A DNA stretch of 64,000 nt from Pedobacter rhodius. Lineage in GTDB: Bacteria > Bacteroidota > Bacteroidia > Sphingobacteriales > Sphingobacteriaceae. The notes under the pieces were generated by a model, which searched no databases, was not told the origin of the DNA, and saw only the letters and a list, made by a program, of their open reading frames with translations. Shown piece after piece: positions 33,506 to 42,067 of the stretch. The stretch lies in assembly GCF_027213645.1 (NCBI RefSeq), contig NZ_JAPWGL010000002.1, forward strand, positions 930,001-994,000, written 5' to 3'. The translations under genes were made by a program, and so were the position numbers. The stretch's first letter is position 1. Each line of letters opens with the position of its first letter.

Positions 33506-36119
33506 AAAACCTCTCTTAATCTTTCCAAAAGCCGCTTCAGGCTCTAGGGACACACTCCCACCATTTACAGGGAATTTACGTTACCCAAATAAAGAAAAGC
33601 AAGTTCAAAACTTAGACAATCGAATTACAGATCTTGAAAGGGTACTTGAAAATCAAACTGCATATCTTGGACTTAACCCGGCAAATCTAGTTGCTGAAAT
33701 GATATTGGTGTTGGAAGTTGCTGGAGATTTGAAAGACTTCTTCGGTGCTGTTGCTGCAACCCCAGGCATGGAGTTTTTGGGTGAATTGCAGTCAGAGATT
33801 GATCCTGATGATGATTTCTTCACTGTTAATAAGAACGGAGAAAGGACTGACAAGAAGTTTGGTTCTCGTTTGTTTCTAACTATGACTAATCAAAATGCAT
33901 TAAGAGAATTACGCTCTTACTGGGATGAATATAAAAAAGATAAAGATGCTCAAAATTTCAGGAGGGGAACAAGTAAATTTCGGACACTATTTGAAAAATT
34001 AAGGGATTTAAGACCATATAGCGTATCAGATCGGATATATGATACAGGCCTTGAGGATTATATAAATGAGATGAGGCTATTAGAGGTTGATCCTGTGAAG
34101 TTCGAGGTAGAGTTAGCTTATAAAAATGATAATGCTAAAGACACCCGAGCTTATAATGAGGTGAGCGAGCTCCTTAGGCAAAACGAAGGTAGAATAATTC
34201 AGGAATCTAGGGTAATGCTTCCAGAAATTACTTATCATGCTTTTATAGCAGAAGCTCCCATATCTTCATTTGATGATTTATCAGAAAATACAAATATTAC
34301 GTTCTTAAAATCGCAGCAGATTCTTTTCTTTCGTCCGGTTGGTCAATCAGTTTTTGATTTTTCCGATGGACCACCTCTTTTGGATTATAATAATAACATA
34401 CAGGGAGTCGAAGTCGCAAATAGTCCGTCAGTAGCTCTTTTTGACGGTTTACCCCTCGAAAATCATTCTTTACTTGATGGTAGGTTAATAATAGATGATC
34501 CTGAAGAATTTTCGAGAAATTATCTCAGTCAATATCGTGTTCATGGGACTGCAATGGCATCCTTGATCGTTAACGGAGATTTAAGTGAAGATGATACTCC
34601 TCTAACTAGGCCACTGTATGTTCGCCCTATTTTGAAGCCAATAGCGAATAACCAAACTGGTGGGGAATATTTACCAGATGATAGGCTTCCAGTGGATTTA
34701 ATTCACCGTGCAGTAAGGAGAATGTTCGAGGGGGAAGACAATACTGCCCCGACTGCTCCAAACGTGAAGATAATTAATTTCTCAATCGGTGATCCTTTCC
34801 GACCGTTCCATCGAAACATAAGTACATGGGCTAAGTTAATGGATTGGCTATCATATAAATACAATGTATTATTTGTAATAAGTGCGGGCAATAAGTCAGA
34901 TGACATTACTTTAGATATACCCTCTAATGACTTTGATATTTCCAGTGTCGAAGATATTCAATCCGCTACACTAAAGAGTATTATTGAAGGTAATTTTGAT
35001 AGGAAAATTTTAACGCCTGCTGAGTCGATAAACTCGATAACAGTTGGCGCTGCTCATCATGATAGTTGTGCGCCGTTTAATTACCCTCACAGAAAGAACT
35101 TAATTAACAGCCGATTTCTTTTGAGTCCGATAAGTAGGATTGGTTTTGGATACAATAATTCGATAAAGCCAGATATTTTAATGCCAGGGGGAAGAAAACT
35201 TTTCAGAAAGCCTGTAATTCAACGCGATGCTGGGAAGACTAAGCTTACTTTGGAGAGTAGCCAGTCTTTATCGTTAGTACCTGGAAATTTAGTAGCTATG
35301 CCCGGCGTTCAAGGTGATATTCAGAAAGCGGGATATTTATCTGGAACAAGTAATTCAGCTGCATTAACCACTCGTTTAGGAGCAAAGCTTTATGAAATGT
35401 TGATAGAACTTAATCGAGAGTTACCTGCCAACCAAAGAATTCCATCAGAGTATTTTACTGTGGTTTTAAAAGCACTACTAGTACATAGCTCTAGTTGGGG
35501 AGAAGCACAAAACTTTTTATCGAACATAATCAGAGCACAACCTGGTGTAACAGGCAATACATTGAAAAGACATATTTTCCCTTATCTGGGCTATGGATGC
35601 GTAGACACAGAGAGGATCTTGTATTGTACAGACCATAGAATTACGTTGATTGGTTTCGGAGAACTTACCTGTAGAGCTGAGCAAGATGCTCATACATATT
35701 CTTTTCCGCTACCTCCATCATTAGCAGGGATTAATATAGATAAAAAACTAGCTATTACACTCGCATGGATAAGTCCAATCAACTTCAAAACTGCCCAATA
35801 TCGAAAAGCGCATCTTTTTTTTGATAACCTAGATGATAATGGATATTTAACTCTAGAAAGAAATAGTCATGACTATAGACTAGGTAAAAAAGGTACTGTT
35901 CAACATGATATACTGACAGGGGAGTATGCGGATGTTTTTCGGGACGGCGACACGCTTAACATTAAAGTAAGTTGTAGAGGTGATGCATCTGGCCTTTCAG
36001 TAAACGAATCAGTACGTTATTCACTTACTGTAACATTAGAGATTCAGGAAAATGTTCATACTATGATCTACGAAGAGATTAAACTTAGACTTCAACAGAG
36101 AATTCAAGAAAGAATATAA
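33498..36119 (+). CDS. Subtilisin-like (S8) serine protease, partner of the AAA ATPase
   Basis: 873 residues from ATG 33498 (MAKKPLLIFPKAASG). The first 300 residues are an unrecognised helical and mixed region without signal peptide, so the protein is cytoplasmic, unlike most subtilases. The catalytic triad is visible: Asp in SVALFDGLP (D316), His in YRVHGTAMASL (H349), Ser in YLSGTSNSAALTTR (S618), with oxyanion Asn in VISAGN (N465). A beta-rich C-terminal domain follows (ERILYCTDHRITLIGFGELTC, SLTVTLEI). It overlaps the ATPase gene by 8 bp. Together they look like an ATPase-gated protease, which is an inference from the pairing. Confidence 0.9.
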   Translation: MAKKPLLIFPKAASGSRDTLPPFTGNLRYPNKEKQVQNLDNRITDLERVLENQTAYLGLNPANLVAEMILVLEVAGDLKDFFGAVAATPGMEFLGELQSEIDPDDDFFTVNKNGERTDKKFGSRLFLTMTNQNALRELRSYWDEYKKDKDAQNFRRGTSKFRTLFEKLRDLRPYSVSDRIYDTGLEDYINEMRLLEVDPVKFEVELAYKNDNAKDTRAYNEVSELLRQNEGRIIQESRVMLPEITYHAFIAEAPISSFDDLSENTNITFLKSQQILFFRPVGQSVFDFSDGPPLLDYNNNIQGVEVANSPSVALFDGLPLENHSLLDGRLIIDDPEEFSRNYLSQYRVHGTAMASLIVNGDLSEDDTPLTRPLYVRPILKPIANNQTGGEYLPDDRLPVDLIHRAVRRMFEGEDNTAPTAPNVKIINFSIGDPFRPFHRNISTWAKLMDWLSYKYNVLFVISAGNKSDDITLDIPSNDFDISSVEDIQSATLKSIIEGNFDRKILTPAESINSITVGAAHHDSCAPFNYPHRKNLINSRFLLSPISRIGFGYNNSIKPDILMPGGRKLFRKPVIQRDAGKTKLTLESSQSLSLVPGNLVAMPGVQGDIQKAGYLSGTSNSAALTTRLGAKLYEMLIELNRELPANQRIPSEYFTVVLKALLVHSSSWGEAQNFLSNIIRAQPGVTGNTLKRHIFPYLGYGCVDTERILYCTDHRITLIGFGELTCRAEQDAHTYSFPLPPSLAGINIDKKLAITLAWISPINFKTAQYRKAHLFFDNLDDNGYLTLERNSHDYRLGKKGTVQHDILTGEYADVFRDGDTLNIKVSCRGDASGLSVNESVRYSLTVTLEIQENVHTMIYEEIKLRLQQRIQERI

Positions 36120-36146
36120 AAAAGCCCGACCGTTCTCGACCGGGCT
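36118..36146 (-). terminator. Rho-independent terminator of the histone-like gene
   Basis: AGCCCG (36123-36128) and CGGGCT (36141-36146) form a stem extended by two more pairs. On the minus strand it is followed by a T run (36118-36123). It lies just past the histone-like gene and overlaps the stop codon of the protease on the other strand. Confidence 0.75.
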
Positions 36147-36167
36147 AATTCCCAAATTACGTTTAAT

Positions 36168-36344
36168 CTACTTGGCGTTCTTTTTTCCTGTAATCTCTCT
36201 TCGAATTTCTGTTGCTAGAATCTTCAGGTCCTGCATTGCTTTGCGAACTCTAGTGCCAGCAGCACCATTATTAGCTTTATAAAACTTATCTGCATCTTTT
36301 TCAATGTCAGCAATGAGCTGTTTTACTTTTCCGAATTTTTCCAT
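36168..36344 (-). CDS. Histone H1-like (Hc1-type) small DNA-binding protein
   Basis: 58 residues from ATG 36344: MEKFGKVKQLIADIEKDADK, then FYKANNGAAGTRVRKAMQDL, KILATEIRREITGKKNAK. This is the compact Hc1-like histone common in Bacteroidota: a helical hairpin with a Gly-Thr-Arg turn and a basic tail, thought to bind DNA and act in chromosome packing. Chromosomal copies are usual; one inside a conjugative element could coat incoming or replicating DNA or mask it from the host, which is speculation. It stands alone between the protease and a DUF3945-like gene. Confidence 0.85.
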   Translation of the reverse strand: MEKFGKVKQLIADIEKDADKFYKANNGAAGTRVRKAMQDLKILATEIRREITGKKNAK

Positions 36345-36385
36345 ATCGATTTAAATTTATTTGATACTTATATCAAGGGTTGAAA

Positions 36386-37555
36386 TTAAATGCCTCGGCC
36401 TTGCGCCATTTCTTGGTCCTTACCCTGCTCTTGTTTTTTCGAGAAGATATTGGCAACTTCAAGTCCGGTTTCTTTTAGGAACTGTTCTCTTTTTTCTGGC
36501 TTACCATCTTCTCTATAGAAATTAAGCTTTCCGTAACGTACAGCCGTTTCCAAGTACATTTTTGCTTCTTGCCCTTCTTTTTCTACTGTGACAAGTGGAC
36601 GGTTACCGTTGATCAAAGATGCTTCTAAGGCGGCAGCTTTTTTAGGATCAGCCATTTCTTTAATCTTGAAATCATCCAATAACGCTTTTATATCATAGCC
36701 GTAAGCATCGGTAAACTGGCGAAAGGTTAAGTTGTTCTGACGATCTCTTTCTTTTTCGGTATCAAGCTGCATCCAAGCTTTATAAGGTGTACCTTCTCTA
36801 CTCAACAAATCATCACGGTAAACGGCTCTTCCCTGCACTAGATTGGCTGCTTGTTTTTTTGAGAAACCTTTTCCATGGTCTAACCAAAAAGTTTGCGGAA
36901 TAGATGGAGAATAGTAGTCTCTTTTGAAATCTTTCGACACGTAATTTACTTTGCCTTCCTCCATGTTTGCAAGCATGGTTTTGTGAGCTGCATCCTTACC
37001 AACCGCCAACTCGCTATTTCCATTCTGTTTCTTGAAGAAATCTATAGCTTCCGCTACGTTTTCTAGTTTTTTAACGATATTTTTTCCTTCATCTGTTTTG
37101 GTAATTACCATGTACTTTTGGCCTTCTTCCAAAGGTTTGCCCTGATTATGTACAGCTTCCAATTTGTTAAGGTAATAGTAGTCCGACTGACCGGATTGCT
37201 TAAAATGCAGGGTAATATCTACTTGGCCTCTGCTTGCTTTTACTTCATCGTAGAGCTTGAATGCCGAATCATCATTTTTCATGTGCTCTTCCATTTTAGC
37301 AATTAACGCTTCATTGAAGCCTAATTTCTTCATCTCATCTTTGAGATCTTCCAGATTATTTAAGTTCATATCAATGTGAATTAGTTCTTTTTCTTTATTT
37401 ATATTTTTTGCACTGTTGAACATCTTTTTCAGATGCTTGATGACATGTTTAGTAGGATAAAGTCGAAAGTCGCGGTCGTAACCCCTGTATTCATGCATAT
37501 ACTCTTCTGCAATCTTCCTTTCTTTGATTCCTTGCAAATGCCAAGGGCCTTCCAC
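36386..37555 (-). CDS. DUF3945-like ICE protein, N-terminus uncertain
   Basis: 389 residues. The middle and C-terminus carry the DUF3945-type repeats found on Bacteroidota elements (ASLINGNRPLVTVEKEGQEAKMYLETAVRYGKLNFYREDG near 320; QAANLVQGRAVYRDDLL near 240). The only in-frame start before WHLQGIKERKIAEEY is a GTG at 37555, just after an in-frame TGA. The next ATG is at residue 20. The first residues read as if they belonged to a longer protein, so the gene may be 5'-truncated. It lies 111 bp below traM, the place where traN would be expected. Confidence 0.7.
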   Translation of the reverse strand: MEGPWHLQGIKERKIAEEYMHEYRGYDRDFRLYPTKHVIKHLKKMFNSAKNINKEKELIHIDMNLNNLEDLKDEMKKLGFNEALIAKMEEHMKNDDSAFKLYDEVKASRGQVDITLHFKQSGQSDYYYLNKLEAVHNQGKPLEEGQKYMVITKTDEGKNIVKKLENVAEAIDFFKKQNGNSELAVGKDAAHKTMLANMEEGKVNYVSKDFKRDYYSPSIPQTFWLDHGKGFSKKQAANLVQGRAVYRDDLLSREGTPYKAWMQLDTEKERDRQNNLTFRQFTDAYGYDIKALLDDFKIKEMADPKKAAALEASLINGNRPLVTVEKEGQEAKMYLETAVRYGKLNFYREDGKPEKREQFLKETGLEVANIFSKKQEQGKDQEMAQGRGI

Positions 37556-37666
37556 TCAATAGTAGTTATTGATAACCGTCTAAACATATCCTTCTTTTAA
37601 ATCCCGATGAAGGTTCATAATTGTCGCATTCAGTCGCAACAATGTCATCTCCAAGCGCATTTTCGA

Positions 37667-38695
37667 TTATTTTAGTTTATTGTTCCGCAATAGGATTGGA
37701 TGATTCGCTTTCAGCTTGACCTTAATACGTTTTACCTTTTTTGAAAAAAGGTTTTTTGCAGTTTCAATCCCTGCACCTGCAATTTGTGCGCCCATAGATT
37801 GGTCGAGGGTCATGAACTGTAGATTGCGAACAGCATCATCAGAACCGCCATTAATAGCATCTGTTAATAATGCTTCAGGTGCTTCGATGCCACGGATTCC
37901 GTCCAAGCTATAAACCGATAGATCAACAGGAACAATGCGATTGCCCAATCGGATAGTTTTTACGTTGAGCAGCAATCTCTGATTAGCGATATTACAGATG
38001 CCATAAATAAGCTGGCCCTTTGGTATCATCTGCCCGTTTAACTTTACACTATCCAAGAGGCGAAGCTTGATTGTTGCACCCTGAACTACTCTTTGATTAT
38101 CTACGATAATTGCGGGTATGGCTTTAAACAAGCTATCGGGACTATCTACAATTTGATTAATGTATTTTTCCCTCACACGCTCTGGATGTTGTATGTCCAT
38201 GATACTTTGGAGCATTGTATTCAACTGTTCCATCTCAGGGTCTGAAGTTTTTCCCGACTGCATTGATCGCATCAGCATTTCCAATCGGTCGACATCATTT
38301 TTCATTCCAGTTGATTGCTGACTAATGCCCGAAGTAGTTGTAGCCTTTGTGGATGGTTTTGATATCTCTCGGTTTAATGCTTCCAATTTTTGGCTAATCT
38401 GTTCAGTCTGGGAGTCCTCGCCCGTAGGATTAAACCCAAGCCGATCAGCAACTTTTGCAATGTCATTTTCGGCAGCATCGTTTCCTATTAAATTGTAGAT
38501 ACTTAATTTATCGGAAGGGTCTACGTTTTTAAATTCGGCGTTGGGCAGTGAAGTATTAATGCCTTTGCTGGCTGATGTAGAAGGCTCATTTCCAATTCCT
38601 CCACCCATAGCATAAAATGCTAGCGCCAAGAACGGGAGTATCAGTAATGGAATTACCAATAGCACCTTTCTTTTGTCTCTTTGTTTTCTTTCCAT
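37667..38695 (-). CDS. traM: Conjugative transposon protein TraM
   Basis: 342 residues from ATG 38695 (MERKQRDKRKVLLVIPLLILPFLALAFYAMGGG). One membrane helix spans about 12-30. A long disordered part with ISKPSTKATTTSG-type text follows, then a beta-rich end (VDNQRVVQGATIKLRLLDSVKLNGQMIPKGQLIYGICNIANQRLLLNVKTIRLGNRIVPVDLSVYSLDGIRGIEAPEA) that is typical of TraM, the VirB10-like component of the mating channel. The start was chosen because the extra upstream residues overlap traL. It is the last recognisable tra gene of the run. Confidence 0.9.
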   Translation of the reverse strand: MERKQRDKRKVLLVIPLLILPFLALAFYAMGGGIGNEPSTSASKGINTSLPNAEFKNVDPSDKLSIYNLIGNDAAENDIAKVADRLGFNPTGEDSQTEQISQKLEALNREISKPSTKATTTSGISQQSTGMKNDVDRLEMLMRSMQSGKTSDPEMEQLNTMLQSIMDIQHPERVREKYINQIVDSPDSLFKAIPAIIVDNQRVVQGATIKLRLLDSVKLNGQMIPKGQLIYGICNIANQRLLLNVKTIRLGNRIVPVDLSVYSLDGIRGIEAPEALLTDAINGGSDDAVRNLQFMTLDQSMGAQIAGAGIETAKNLFSKKVKRIKVKLKANHPILLRNNKLK

Positions 38696-38720
38696 CTTTA
38701 AAATTTTTAATAAATTGTGA

Positions 38721-38939
38721 TTAATTGATTGAATTAAATAGCAACATTGTGCAGTAGAAAGCAAATGCGATACAAAGGCCAAATAAGATATAGGAGATCG
38801 TTAGACGTGATAACCTACTTGTTTTGGCGTTTAAGTAATCTGCTAGATGACGTTGCTTGTCGATAATTTTTTTAGCAATTTTCTCAGCGATCGCATCATT
38901 GGATTTAACCGCCTTTTTTTCTTTTTTAAATAGCCTCAT
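38721..38939 (-). CDS. traL: Small membrane protein, TraL-like
   Basis: 72 residues: a basic N-terminus (MRLFKKEKKAVKSNDAIAEKIAKKIIDKQRHLADYLN) and one C-terminal membrane helix (about 48-70, TISYILFGLCIAFAFYCTMLLFN). Position between traK and traM, size and layout match TraL of CTnDOT-type elements. It is the least conserved of the set, so the name rests mainly on position. The gap to traK is 4 bp. Confidence 0.75.
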   Translation of the reverse strand: MRLFKKEKKAVKSNDAIAEKIAKKIIDKQRHLADYLNAKTSRLSRLTISYILFGLCIAFAFYCTMLLFNSIN

Positions 38940-38943
38940 TGCA

Positions 38944-39558
38944 TTAATGAATTAATTGTTCGTCTGTATTTTCCAAAGTTTCCCACCGTTGGATTAGAAA
39001 TCCGTGCGGGTTATTATCACTCCTGGTAACGTTCCGTATATAACCTTGCGTAATGAGTTTTCTAGATGTGACCGATGTTGATCTAATCAACTTCTGTGTA
39101 GCATAGCATTTGAAATAAAATGGATATTGTTCAACATCAATTTTTATGCTATCAGTCGCAATTTCCTGTGAAATATTAGCAGAGATGAGGTTGTTGTAAT
39201 AGCCTTGCTCTCGCAGATTATCATAGGCTTTTTTAGCGCTTTCATCTGCCAAATTCAACGCATTTGAAATGTTGTTCTGTATTACCTTGTCATCCGGGTC
39301 AAGGGTGAAAAACAAGTGATGAAATGTTTTGACATGATCCCTAAGCTCCACCGGAAGATTGTCTTTTCGTTCCGTGCTAAAGGCTTCGATAGCCTTTCCA
39401 TTAGCTAAAATGTAAATCTTCGCCTGAACTGTCTTTACCATATCAAAGCTTTTATAAATAGAAAAGCCAGATATAAATGCACACGCTACTATCAAAAAAA
39501 TGCTGAATCTTTTAATGTGGCTGAATGCCGTATCGATGTTTTTAAATTGTGTAAACAT
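38944..39558 (-). CDS. traK: Conjugative transposon protein TraK (VirB8-like)
   Basis: 204 residues with one N-terminal membrane helix (about 19-38, FSIFLIVACAFISGFSIYKSF). The periplasmic domain contains KIYILANGKAIEAFSTERKDNLPVELRDHVKTFHHLFFTLDPDD and YPFYFKCYATQKLIRSTSVTSRKLITQGYIRNV, the well-conserved TraK signatures. TraK takes the VirB8 position in the type IV channel. It follows traJ by 19 bp and precedes traL by 4 bp. Confidence 0.92.
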   Translation of the reverse strand: MFTQFKNIDTAFSHIKRFSIFLIVACAFISGFSIYKSFDMVKTVQAKIYILANGKAIEAFSTERKDNLPVELRDHVKTFHHLFFTLDPDDKVIQNNISNALNLADESAKKAYDNLREQGYYNNLISANISQEIATDSIKIDVEQYPFYFKCYATQKLIRSTSVTSRKLITQGYIRNVTRSDNNPHGFLIQRWETLENTDEQLIH

Positions 39559-39577
39559 AATAATGTGTTTTTAAGGG

Positions 39578-40783
39578 TTATTTGCCCGAAAGTTTATCAT
39601 GCTGATGGTTTGAATTATTCTGCTTATCTGGGAAATAATCAGAGTTACTAGCCGCAGCATATCCTTGGCTCATGTTGCGTTTACTGTCTCCAAGCATATC
39701 GACCGCCATTCCTGCACCCGCCGAACCTGCTCGCATCCCTGTATGGCCTGTTGTGCTTATAATTGAATTTACCTTTTGAAGGATGGTATTTCCGCCCCCT
39801 GCATGCACAACGTAATTAGCCACGTTGGGCACCGAAAAATAGCCTACAATTCCGATCACAAGAAAAATAAGGTATGCTATATCAGTGCTACTAAAGAAAG
39901 TTTCACCCTGATGATCGATTTGGGAAATGTCCAGCTTCAACATATTTTCCTGTATTTTCCCAAGAATACTCCCGAAAATATTGGCAATAGGAAGCCATAA
40001 GAAAATGTTGATATACCTGGCAAGCCAAACAGTCAACGTATTCTGGAAGCCATCAAAGACTGCAAAACCAAACACGAGTGGCCCCAAAATGGCAAGTACG
40101 ACCAGAAAGAAAGTTCTTATTGTGTTGATACAGAGGCTTGCCGCGGCATATAATACCTCCAACACCTCGCACATCCATTGTTTTATCGAATTCCTAAAGT
40201 TATACGACTGTTTTTCCATGAAAAATTTGATGTCGTTTCCGAGGCCTTCAAACATTCCCTCATCTTCACGATCAGGGTCTTTTGGATGTGTATATTTGTA
40301 CCATTTATCACTATCGCCCCGTCCATCTTCACCGACATACATTTCGTAATACTTGCTTTTTTTAACGGCCTGTTCTTTTCTTTTCAAAAGCACTTCGATG
40401 GCTTTGTTGGAATCTTTTACCATAGCGCCAGTCGCTGTAACGGTTGGCTGTAAAATCCCGTTCATTACCGCAATCACAATTGGAAACATCAGTATGGCCA
40501 TTCCTAATGCAAAGGGGCGCAATAACGGATAGAAGTCGATGGGTTCGGCGGATGCCATTTGGCGCCATACCCGACTGGCAATGTACCACAAGGCACCAAA
40601 TCCAGCGATGCCACGGGCAACACCGATTAGTCGACTGCAAAGTGGAAGCATATCATTGTACACCCTGTCAAGAACGGGCTGCATTCCAGTTAGCGTTTCC
40701 GCCATGCCCTGGGCATTGGAAACTTGGGGCAAAAGCATGGCTGATACCACAATAAATGTGGTTAAAAAAAATCTAGTTTTCAT
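39578..40783 (-). CDS. traJ: Conjugative transposon protein TraJ (VirB6-like)
   Basis: 401 residues with a signal-like start (MKTRFFLTTFIVVSAMLLPQVSNAQG) and about six membrane helices (for example ALGMAILMFPIVIAVMNGIL, TFFLVVLAILGPLVFGFAVF, IAYLIFLVIGIVGYFSVPNVANYVVHAGGG). TraJ proteins of CTnDOT-type elements are polytopic VirB6-like channel parts. The Gly/Ala-rich end (AGSAGAGMAVDMLGDSKRNMSQGYA) is typical. It starts 5 bp after the preceding TerB-like gene. Confidence 0.92.
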   Translation of the reverse strand: MKTRFFLTTFIVVSAMLLPQVSNAQGMAETLTGMQPVLDRVYNDMLPLCSRLIGVARGIAGFGALWYIASRVWRQMASAEPIDFYPLLRPFALGMAILMFPIVIAVMNGILQPTVTATGAMVKDSNKAIEVLLKRKEQAVKKSKYYEMYVGEDGRGDSDKWYKYTHPKDPDREDEGMFEGLGNDIKFFMEKQSYNFRNSIKQWMCEVLEVLYAAASLCINTIRTFFLVVLAILGPLVFGFAVFDGFQNTLTVWLARYINIFLWLPIANIFGSILGKIQENMLKLDISQIDHQGETFFSSTDIAYLIFLVIGIVGYFSVPNVANYVVHAGGGNTILQKVNSIISTTGHTGMRAGSAGAGMAVDMLGDSKRNMSQGYAAASNSDYFPDKQNNSNHQHDKLSGK

Positions 40784-40788
40784 AAGCT

Positions 40789-41436
40789 TTAGTTTATCCC
40801 AAAGTAGCCCTGGGTAGTTTTCAGATCGATAGTTTCCCTCTTCCTCTGAAGGTTGAGAATGCTTGCCTCTTTATTAAAATTTCGAAGAAACACCAGTTTA
40901 TCTTCAGTGTCCGCAAAGATTCTTTCTATGGCCTGCAACCGTTCATCATCACTCATCCTAAGCTTGGATGAAGTGATCACTGTCGTCAGTTCTTCGATGT
41001 TATCTAAACTCTGGTCAAATAGCTGCCTATATACTTTACCCAAATAGTCAATTTCCTGAGGGCTAAAGTTAGAAGATGACTTAAACCTATTATATGCGGT
41101 TTTATACTCAGTGATGATTTTTTTCTGGTAGCTGATGATATCGGCAACTCTCCTGTATTTTTTGATTTCCGGATTAACCAACATCAACCCATCCAAAAAG
41201 ACTTCGTGAAGTGAAAAATTGCCCTGAGCAATATTATTGACCGAATTATAGCCATTGGAAATTACCGAATATCCGCGCTTCATATCTGATAGGATATTTT
41301 TTAATTGGCTCAACTTTTCGACGTTCAGCAATAATTGTTGAGTCTCCTGTGATTGTGCATTTACAAACTGAACTTTTGAGATAAATAGCAGAAGAAATGC
41401 AAAACAGATAATCCTTTGTTTAATTATTGGTTTCAT
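40789..41436 (-). CDS. Secreted TerB/TraI-like transfer protein, copy 2
   Basis: 215 residues with a signal peptide (MKPIIKQRIICFAFLLLFISKVQFVNAQS) and a helical mature domain. It clearly resembles the next gene upstream: both have LKNILSDMKRGYSVISNGYNSVNNIAQGNFSLH-type text against VYAGYLKKGYDIASDGINTVKDLSKGEFNLH, and both share SDDERLQAIERIF / KDDERLKRLENIY. Proteins of this type between traI and traJ are often annotated as TerB-family. The role in transfer is not known. It overlaps its paralogue by 17 bp. Confidence 0.8.
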   Translation of the reverse strand: MKPIIKQRIICFAFLLLFISKVQFVNAQSQETQQLLLNVEKLSQLKNILSDMKRGYSVISNGYNSVNNIAQGNFSLHEVFLDGLMLVNPEIKKYRRVADIISYQKKIITEYKTAYNRFKSSSNFSPQEIDYLGKVYRQLFDQSLDNIEELTTVITSSKLRMSDDERLQAIERIFADTEDKLVFLRNFNKEASILNLQRKRETIDLKTTQGYFGIN

Positions 41437-42067
41437 AAAGCTTTTTTAAATCGTGAATATATTGTTCTTCGTGCTGTTTTTGGCGACCGAACATTTCGAG
41501 TTGATTGGCGAAATGCTGTACGAACTGAGACTTGTCTACCATGCGCAAATAGATGTTTTCCAAACGTTTAAGCCGTTCATCATCTTTCATTTCAACCTTG
41601 CCTGAAGTAATGACCAGTAAAAGTTCGTCCAAGTCTTTTTCGCATTCGCCGACTACGTTGTCCCGAACTTGATCGACGTACCTAAGTGTAGTGGCATCCA
41701 ATAATTTACTTTTTCCAATACTTCCAAATAATTGGCAGATGTCAAGCTGAAGGATGATGATGTCTACAACTTTTCCATTATTCTTAATTGCAGGGCTGAC
41801 TGCTTTTAAAGAACTGATAAAGGAATTGTGTAAGTTAAATTCTCCTTTTGATAAGTCTTTTACGGTGTTTATGCCATCACTTGCAATATCATATCCTTTT
41901 TTTAGATAGCCTGCATAAACCTTTAAGGCTACAAGCTGCTCAATAAGGTATTTTTTTTGTGTTTTCTTTTGCCTAAAAAATTCGGCATAAGTTTGCGCAT
42001 TTGATGTAATAGAACAGAGCACAGCAACAACGAAGAACACAATTGTTTTAAATTTAGTTGACTCCAT
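41420..42067 (-). CDS. Secreted TerB/TraI-like transfer protein, copy 1
   Basis: 215 residues with a signal peptide (MESTKFKTIVFFVVAVLCSITSNAQT). The mature helical domain is paralogous to copy 2 and more distantly to the TraI-like protein upstream (all three share a TDAKRLELINDA / KDDERLKRLENI motif near residue 170). It overlaps both neighbours (14 bp with TraI, 17 bp with copy 2), so expression is tightly coupled. Function is unknown beyond association with the mating apparatus. Confidence 0.8.
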   Translation of the reverse strand: MESTKFKTIVFFVVAVLCSITSNAQTYAEFFRQKKTQKKYLIEQLVALKVYAGYLKKGYDIASDGINTVKDLSKGEFNLHNSFISSLKAVSPAIKNNGKVVDIIILQLDICQLFGSIGKSKLLDATTLRYVDQVRDNVVGECEKDLDELLLVITSGKVEMKDDERLKRLENIYLRMVDKSQFVQHFANQLEMFGRQKQHEEQYIHDLKKLYETNN

